A stretch of 60,280 nucleotides of DNA, from the IMG/VR virus record IMGVR_UViG_3300031718_000012, positions 1-60,280 of that record. One strand, given 5' to 3'. Shown here in pieces: positions 56,555 through 60,280 of the stretch. Each line of letters begins with the position of its first letter. Positions within the stretch are counted from its first letter, which is position 1. Under the pieces are notes generated by a model. It saw only the letters and a program-made list of their open reading frames with translations. It ran no database searches and had not been told where the DNA came from. A program made the translations under genes and the position numbers. The DNA comes from a virus.

Positions 56555-56810
56555 GGCGGTTCCTCTTGGTGTGGCGAAAAGACCTTCGGGCTGTTAACAA
56601 ATTTTTCAGGTTCTTGTTGCTGCTTTCAATATCACCCGACTTCTGGTCGATTATCCGCGTGATTTTTCGGCGCTCATCTTCGGCATAGGCCTTGTGCTCG
56701 TAGCAGTAACCTTTTTTGCGGACCATCCAGACCGTCGGCTTTTTGTTGCAGATTACGCAGCCCGATTTCTCGGCAATCATATTGTCGGCGAAAGTGTCCT
56801 TGAGCGTCAT
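56544..56810 (-). CDS. Small zinc-binding protein (88 aa)
   Basis: ATG 56810 overlaps the previous stop (ATGA). Motif SGCVICNKKPTVWMVRKKGY then CYEHKAYAEDERR gives a C-x2-C...C-x2-H zinc site; the tail is Lys/Arg-rich, as in nucleic-acid-binding proteins. Confidence 0.6.
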   Translation of the reverse strand: MTLKDTFADNMIAEKSGCVICNKKPTVWMVRKKGYCYEHKAYAEDERRKITRIIDQKSGDIESSNKNLKNLLTARRSFRHTKRNRRGR

Positions 56811-56935
56811 CCGTGTGACCTCATCGCTCCCACGATGAACAGAACGGCCAGCAGCGCCAGGCCGATCGCAATCGTTATGACAAAGTGGCGGTCACCCGTG
56901 TCGAGCAACCGCCACGCTTTGTGAAGTGGACTCAT
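56807..56935 (-). CDS. Membrane peptide (42 aa)
   Basis: ATG 56935 overlaps the previous stop. A basic N-terminus (SPLHKAWRLLDTGDRHF) and a membrane helix (VITIAIGLALLAVLFIVGAM). No family. Confidence 0.5.
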   Translation of the reverse strand: MSPLHKAWRLLDTGDRHFVITIAIGLALLAVLFIVGAMRSHG

Positions 56936-57156
56936 CCCTTTTTTTCTTGCGGCGGGAAAAACACCGGCGGCATGTGACAGTGAGCGAACGCGAACCGAAT
57001 CAGCGTCACCATGCCTTCCGGTGGAATCACCAATTCGAAACCCTCGCGCCCCGGCAACATCGGATTGACGTGCAGCCGAATTGATTCTGGCACGCCGTTG
57101 TGTGTGACCACTTCCGCTTGAACGCCATTGCCGAGATATACCTGTGGTTTTTCCAA
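56932..57156 (-). CDS. Small hypothetical protein (74 aa)
   Basis: TTG 57156 with AGGAGG 8 bases upstream. The product is beta-rich: QVYLGNGVQAEVVTHNGVPE, RLHVNPMLPGREGFELVIPP. No family known. TTG starts with strong binding sites recur in this block. Confidence 0.55.
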   Translation of the reverse strand: MEKPQVYLGNGVQAEVVTHNGVPESIRLHVNPMLPGREGFELVIPPEGMVTLIRFAFAHCHMPPVFFPPQEKKG

Positions 57157-57159
57157 GGC

Positions 57160-57498
57160 TCATTCCTCCTGTACTTGCGCTTTAAGATACTCCACCTGCT
57201 TTGCAAAATCGTCGACCGCCGCGAGAAAGCCGTGAACTTCGTTGCGTTCATATCGGGCGAGCAGCTCGGGGCTGGCCAGGAAAGTATCGCGCATATCCTT
57301 CAAGACCTCGGCGGCTGTCGCACTCAATCCACCAGGCCAACTCGGTCCACCAGGTCCTTTGATTGGGACACGCGTGAAGTACAGATTGCTGTCCCTCACG
57401 AAACGCTCGAATTGCTCGAACGCCGAACTTACCTCAGCTTTCATTTTCTGGTCCGCTCGTTCCTTTAGCCGAGCTTCCAATTCACTGACAGCACTCAT
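57160..57498 (-). CDS. Helical hypothetical protein (112 aa)
   Basis: ATG 57498 after GGAGGG (an ATG at 57501 overlaps the previous stop). Helical (SELEARLKERADQKMKAEVS, FEQFERFVRDSNLYFTRVP) with a Gly/Pro loop and a coiled C-terminal end (LLARYERNEVHGFLAAVDD). No family. Confidence 0.6.
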   Translation of the reverse strand: MSAVSELEARLKERADQKMKAEVSSAFEQFERFVRDSNLYFTRVPIKGPGGPSWPGGLSATAAEVLKDMRDTFLASPELLARYERNEVHGFLAAVDDFAKQVEYLKAQVQEE

Positions 57499-57785
57499 CA
57501 TCCCTCCGGATTTATTTCGTTCAACACCTGCCGCAACGCCATGCACAACCGCGACTTCACGACCTCCGGTGTCTTCTTCTCCACATTCGCTGGCCGACAA
57601 TTCCCGCACCAACACAGATACGCGCCTTCGTGGTACGTGACGACGGCATTTTCTTCGAGCGCGGTGATCAGCTTGCCGCCCGCGCGATGACGCCGGCAGA
57701 GCGTGACCGGCGCAGGGTTATCTGACGGGTCGTGACAATCTGTGCATTCTTCTTCGTCGCTGTCGATGTACGGGTTTCGTGCCAC
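57498..57785 (-). CDS. Zinc-binding hypothetical protein (95 aa)
   Basis: GTG 57785 with GGAG five bases upstream. Cys groups ECTDCHDPSDNPAPVTLC and YLCWCGNCRPANVEKKTP form likely metal sites, then a helix (SRLCMALRQVLNEI). No family known. Confidence 0.55.
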   Translation of the reverse strand: MARNPYIDSDEEECTDCHDPSDNPAPVTLCRRHRAGGKLITALEENAVVTYHEGAYLCWCGNCRPANVEKKTPEVVKSRLCMALRQVLNEINPEG

Positions 57786-57786
57786 G

Positions 57787-58227
57787 TTATCTCCAGATGT
57801 GTGAGTAGATACTTTCGCGCCATTGCGCTGGGCGCTCGGCAAGCCGAAAATCGTAAAGGCCGATGCCCGGGAAATGCCAGTCGCCCATGTGCCAAGTGCT
57901 GAGGAACATCGCTGGCGTCGGCTTCCAGTACGGCCAGCCATCGTACATGCAGATGTCGATAACCTTGCGCCAGTAATCGCCATCCAAGACCTGCAGAACC
58001 TTATTGTCCTCGTCGGGTTGATACAGGGACGCTAGAACCTTTGCTCTCGTCTTACGTCGAAGGAAGATATGCTCTACCTGAAACCACATTTCGATGTCGC
58101 GCGCCATGCGTTCGCATTTATTTGCCTCATCCGTGCAGAGACCCGAATAGTGGCGCATGAAATCGTAGGACCAATCAATCGGTCCCATGTTCTCGCCTTC
58201 GTTGTGCGTGACTTGGTAGCTTCTCAT
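57787..58227 (-). CDS. Hypothetical protein (146 aa)
   Basis: ATG 58227 overlaps the previous stop. Residues include YDFMRHYSGLCTDEANKCER, HIFLRRKTRAKVLASLYQPD, VLQVLDGDYWRKVIDICMYD and WHMGDWHFPGIGLYDFRL, rich in Trp, Tyr and His. It looks like a folded soluble protein of unknown family. Confidence 0.6.
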   Translation of the reverse strand: MRSYQVTHNEGENMGPIDWSYDFMRHYSGLCTDEANKCERMARDIEMWFQVEHIFLRRKTRAKVLASLYQPDEDNKVLQVLDGDYWRKVIDICMYDGWPYWKPTPAMFLSTWHMGDWHFPGIGLYDFRLAERPAQWRESIYSHIWR

Positions 58228-58526
58228 TTGCCGCCGACTCCCACGGCCAGGAACACCCCGATGATGATGATCGCCGCCACGCCAACCGCGAACGCCATTC
58301 CTTGTAGAGCGACTTTCCAGCCCATGCTATCTGACGCTAGGGCCACAATGACTAGAAACGCACCGAGCACCATGCAAGCGCCGACGCACCTTTTCACGAC
58401 GTCCAAATCCATGCGGTCGATTGCGCGGTAAAAGAATTCCCTCATCACATCCTCCCATATGCCCACAATGACCATCACCAGCACGATCACGGCCAGCGCC
58501 ACAATTTGTAATAAATCGGAAAGCAT
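58224..58526 (-). CDS. Multi-pass membrane protein, first gene of the long leftward block (100 aa)
   Basis: Three hydrophobic segments: LLQIVALAVIVLVMVIVGIW, ACMVLGAFLVIVALA and FAVGVAAIIIIGVFLAVGV, with a charged helix between the first two. The ATG is 7 bases after the -10 box, so the transcript should be leaderless. No family recognised. Confidence 0.6.
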   Translation of the reverse strand: MLSDLLQIVALAVIVLVMVIVGIWEDVMREFFYRAIDRMDLDVVKRCVGACMVLGAFLVIVALASDSMGWKVALQGMAFAVGVAAIIIIGVFLAVGVGGK

Positions 58527-58533
58527 GAGCGCA

Positions 58534-58561
58534 AGTGTAGCTAGGGCCTAGCTTATGTCAA
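58534..58561 (-). promoter_or_regulatory. Leftward promoter of the long block, leaderless type
   Basis: TTGACA (58561-58556), 16-base spacer and TACACT (58539-58534) on the minus strand, with the start codon 7 bases after the -10. The upstream CTTCTTGACA context is shared with the promoter at 15.01 kb. The spacer holds a perfect palindrome. Confidence 0.75.
58539..58553. promoter_or_regulatory. Operator-like palindrome in promoter spacer
   Basis: AGCTAGGGCCTAGCT is a 15-base perfect palindrome with CTAGG/CCTAG arms like those at 48.5 kb but with a one-base centre. A repressor here would block promoter access. Confidence 0.65.
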
Positions 58562-58682
58562 GAAGTTTAGGTATGCTCTCCGCGTCGGGACGGTTCCCGG
58601 GAAACCGGAGATTGCGCGCTGGCTGTGGTAGCAGCCGTTCAGTCCCGACAAAGTTTGACGGATATTTACACCGGAGAAACCA

Positions 58683-59129
58683 ATGGTCCGAAGGGGATTT
58701 ATTTTTGCTGCTCTGTCCGCATTGGGCCTGGTCGCTTGTGGCCATCGGGCGGAAGTGCAGGGTATTCAAACTCAAGATGGCGACGGCTCGGAAGCGACAC
58801 CGTACACCGACCGGATAGCTCACGGGCCGCTCGACCGCGTCAGCACTCCGCTGCTCTACGCCAGATCGCGGGTTGCTCTCCAATTGCAATTGGACTTTCC
58901 GAGTTTCAGCACATGCGGACGCTGTCGATGGCCCTGGGCAGTCGTGCGTCTTCACTCCACGCATTTCGACTCTAACCGTGGAATGTTTCCGCTTTGCGAG
59001 GATTGCTGGACTGAGTTGCAAACTCCTGAAGACCGCATGCCCTATTACGATGCGTTGATCGCGGAGTGGGACGAGCCGAGCATAAGAGATGCGGTGCACC
59101 AGGCGGTCGAAGACGAAGCGAAGAAGTAG
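58683..59129 (+). CDS. Lipoprotein-signal protein with zinc-ribbon domain (148 aa)
   Basis: CCGGAGAAACCA before the ATG. Residues 1-19 look like a lipoprotein signal (MVRRGFIFAALSALGLVAC). Residues 76-130 contain STCGRCRWPWAVVRLHSTHF then GMFPLCEDCWTELQTPEDRM, a zinc domain found without any signal in other phage proteins. The fusion of export signal and a normally cytosolic zinc domain is odd; either the start lies further inside or the domain is really exported. Confidence 0.55.
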   Translation: MVRRGFIFAALSALGLVACGHRAEVQGIQTQDGDGSEATPYTDRIAHGPLDRVSTPLLYARSRVALQLQLDFPSFSTCGRCRWPWAVVRLHSTHFDSNRGMFPLCEDCWTELQTPEDRMPYYDALIAEWDEPSIRDAVHQAVEDEAKK

Positions 59130-59147
59130 CCCGTCAAGTTGAATTCA
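59129..59147 (+). repeat. Intergenic element, copy 3 (half-palindrome)
   Basis: GCCCGTCAAGTTGAATTCA directly after the stop codon at 59127-59129 and 16 bases before the ATG at 59164. Same orientation to its downstream gene as the copies near 17.0 and 42.8 kb. Here the right arm is not conserved. Confidence 0.7.
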
Positions 59148-59163
59148 TCCACACGGAGAAACC

Positions 59164-60069
59164 ATGAACCAAGAATTGTGCCAGTGCGGCCAGCCGCGGA
59201 ACTCGATTCGCCATTCCTTCACATCAGCGTCCAGCGTGGACGCTCACGAATTCAAGCCTGCGGATAACCCGGCGCTCCGAGAAACCAGACCAGAGGCGCA
59301 GCCGCCCAGCCAGGCGCATCAACAAGATGAGCTAAAAAATCTCGCGGCGTGGCTTGTAAATAAATCAGAAGATTTGATGAAGCAGGCCATGGCTCGGCGG
59401 GGAAATAGCGAATGCATGTCAAAGGCGACACTTCAAGAGCTAAAGGAAGCCAAGAAACTTGCTGAGCGCATGTCGGGTAGAAAAATGCGCCCCGTCAACA
59501 TGGAAGAGAACAGGCGAGATGTAGAGATTCAGAACAAAATAGCAGAGAAACTAGAAACCGAGTCGTTTTGCCTGTCCCTGTGGGCTGAAACTATTGGCAA
59601 GTTGGCTGCGGCCCAGCGCGAGGCCAGCGTAGCTCCCCCGCAGGATTTGTTGCCACTGTTGCAGAGGGCGGCTTCGATGTTGGCGATGTTGGCTGTTCGT
59701 GACCCGCAAGGGCGAAAGACAATTGACGATTTTGCGGATGAGCTACACGAAACCTGTTTGAAAATTAAAGCGATGCGTGCGCAGGCCAGCGTAGCAGAGC
59801 AGCCCACCCCGCAGACGGGCGAGTATTTGTGTGGTGCGTGCCATAGTCCGATTGGTGAAGGTCAGATGCAGGCGTCTGCGAGAGTAGCCGAACAGATACG
59901 CAACGAGGCATTGGAAGAAGCGGCCCGCGAAGTGAGTTTTGAGGGCGATGGTTATTTCATGGAGAGTCCCGGCGCAAAGGAATTGGCGGTAGGGAGAGCT
60001 TTGCTAGAAGCAGCCAAAACGATTCGGGCGCTGAAATCCGGGGCTGGGCGCAAAGGGGAAACGATATGA
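59164..60069 (+). CDS. Hypothetical helical protein (301 aa)
   Basis: CACGGAGAAACC precedes the ATG. Starts with CQCGQPRNSIRHS, a small Cys pair, then a polar stretch, then long helices (KATLQELKEAKKLAERMSG, ETESFCLSLWAETIGKLAAA), and CGACHSP near residue 222 forms another Cys pair. The codon use looks AT-richer than in the structural genes. Ends in an ATGA overlap with the next gene. Confidence 0.6.
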   Translation: MNQELCQCGQPRNSIRHSFTSASSVDAHEFKPADNPALRETRPEAQPPSQAHQQDELKNLAAWLVNKSEDLMKQAMARRGNSECMSKATLQELKEAKKLAERMSGRKMRPVNMEENRRDVEIQNKIAEKLETESFCLSLWAETIGKLAAAQREASVAPPQDLLPLLQRAASMLAMLAVRDPQGRKTIDDFADELHETCLKIKAMRAQASVAEQPTPQTGEYLCGACHSPIGEGQMQASARVAEQIRNEALEEAAREVSFEGDGYFMESPGAKELAVGRALLEAAKTIRALKSGAGRKGETI

Positions 60070-60280
60070 ACCGAGAGCAGGTAGCCGCTTCAATTGCCGC
60101 AGAGTGCGAGCGAGCGCAGAAGAAGTTCGACAGTTTCAACAGCGCCCACGAAGGTTTCGCCGTGATCGAAGAAGAGTTTATCGAGCTGCGGGATGAGGTG
60201 TTTGCTGGCAAGAGGCGCGATGTTCCGCAGATGAGAAAAGAGGCTATCCAGCTTGCGGCAATGGCAATGCGCTTCGTGTT
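60066..60280 (+). CDS. MazG-like/helical phage protein, truncated at window end
   Basis: ATG 60066 overlaps the previous stop. The visible 71 residues (QVAASIAAECERAQKKFDS, NSAHEGFAVIEEEFIELRDE, KEAIQLAAMAMRFV) resemble the small MazG-like family common in phages, with the E-E-x-x-E helix (EEEFIELRDE) where metal ligands lie in MazG pyrophosphohydrolases. The end is outside the window. Confidence 0.65.
   Translation, partial: MNREQVAASIAAECERAQKKFDSFNSAHEGFAVIEEEFIELRDEVFAGKRRDVPQMRKEAIQLAAMAMRFV

Overview
The window is a fragment of a tailed double-stranded DNA phage (or prophage) with a contractile tail. A complete head, neck, sheath, tube and baseplate gene set is readable, together with recombination and repair genes, one tRNA and many very small overlapping genes. 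The head and tail set (DUF1073 portal, MuF-like head protein, DUF2213, DUF2184 capsid, DUF4054, DUF3383 sheath, DUF3277 tube, Dit-like, Pam3-type plug, Gp138 spike, gp25, J, DUF2612) matches the simple-baseplate myovirus plan. No terminase, DNA polymerase, integrase or lysogeny repressor was recognised, so the window is probably not the whole genome; a gene is cut at each end. GC-rich coding, Shine-Dalgarno starts and several proteins resembling acidobacterial phage and prophage sequences (for example the 47.7-48.4 kb protein beginning MPKRIVDGDA) suggest a soil Acidobacteriota-type host. That host call is an inference from remembered family resemblance.

Layout. 0-7.8 kb (+ strand): early genes, including DUF932, a ParB-like protein, a WGR-DNA ligase fusion, a broken HNH gene, a clamp-loader-like AAA ATPase and tiny basic, Cys-rich or membrane proteins, closed by a strong terminator at 7.8 kb. 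7.9-15.0 kb (- strand): a recombination operon reading leftward, with a ribbon-helix-helix-like protein, RecB-like nuclease, coiled-coil protein, RecT, a Vsr/DUF559-like nuclease and a HerA-like ATPase. 15.0-15.8 kb (+): a short divergent membrane and zinc-ribbon set. 15.7-58.5 kb (- strand): one very long leftward block. From its upstream end it holds about a dozen tiny Zn, Cys or membrane proteins (54.8-58.5 kb), exported FN3-like and lipoproteins around a tRNA-Thr (51.3-53.9 kb), portal (51.0 kb), an inserted cassette with its own promoter (46.2-48.5 kb), head genes, neck, sheath, tube, a frameshifted tail chaperone, tape measure with a lysozyme domain, baseplate, appendage proteins, and a host-exit region (holin-like proteins, a papain-like peptidase, a DUF5675 protein). 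58.7-60.3 kb (+): a lipoprotein and two further genes.

The most unusual features are these. (1) Many predicted exported proteins, including four consecutive fibre-like proteins with Sec signal peptides. (2) Two operons driven by matching promoters that place the start codon at the transcription start (leaderless), plus CTAGG-type inverted repeats in two promoter spacers and inside a replication-organiser-like gene. (3) A 19-nt intergenic element present three times. (4) A conserved sequence block attached to two strong terminators. (5) Domain rearrangements: an Fe-S-like Cys cluster on the portal, jelly-roll domains inserted in the DUF2612 baseplate protein, and GH24 in the tape measure.

All functions are read from sequence motifs and family knowledge only; no search was run.
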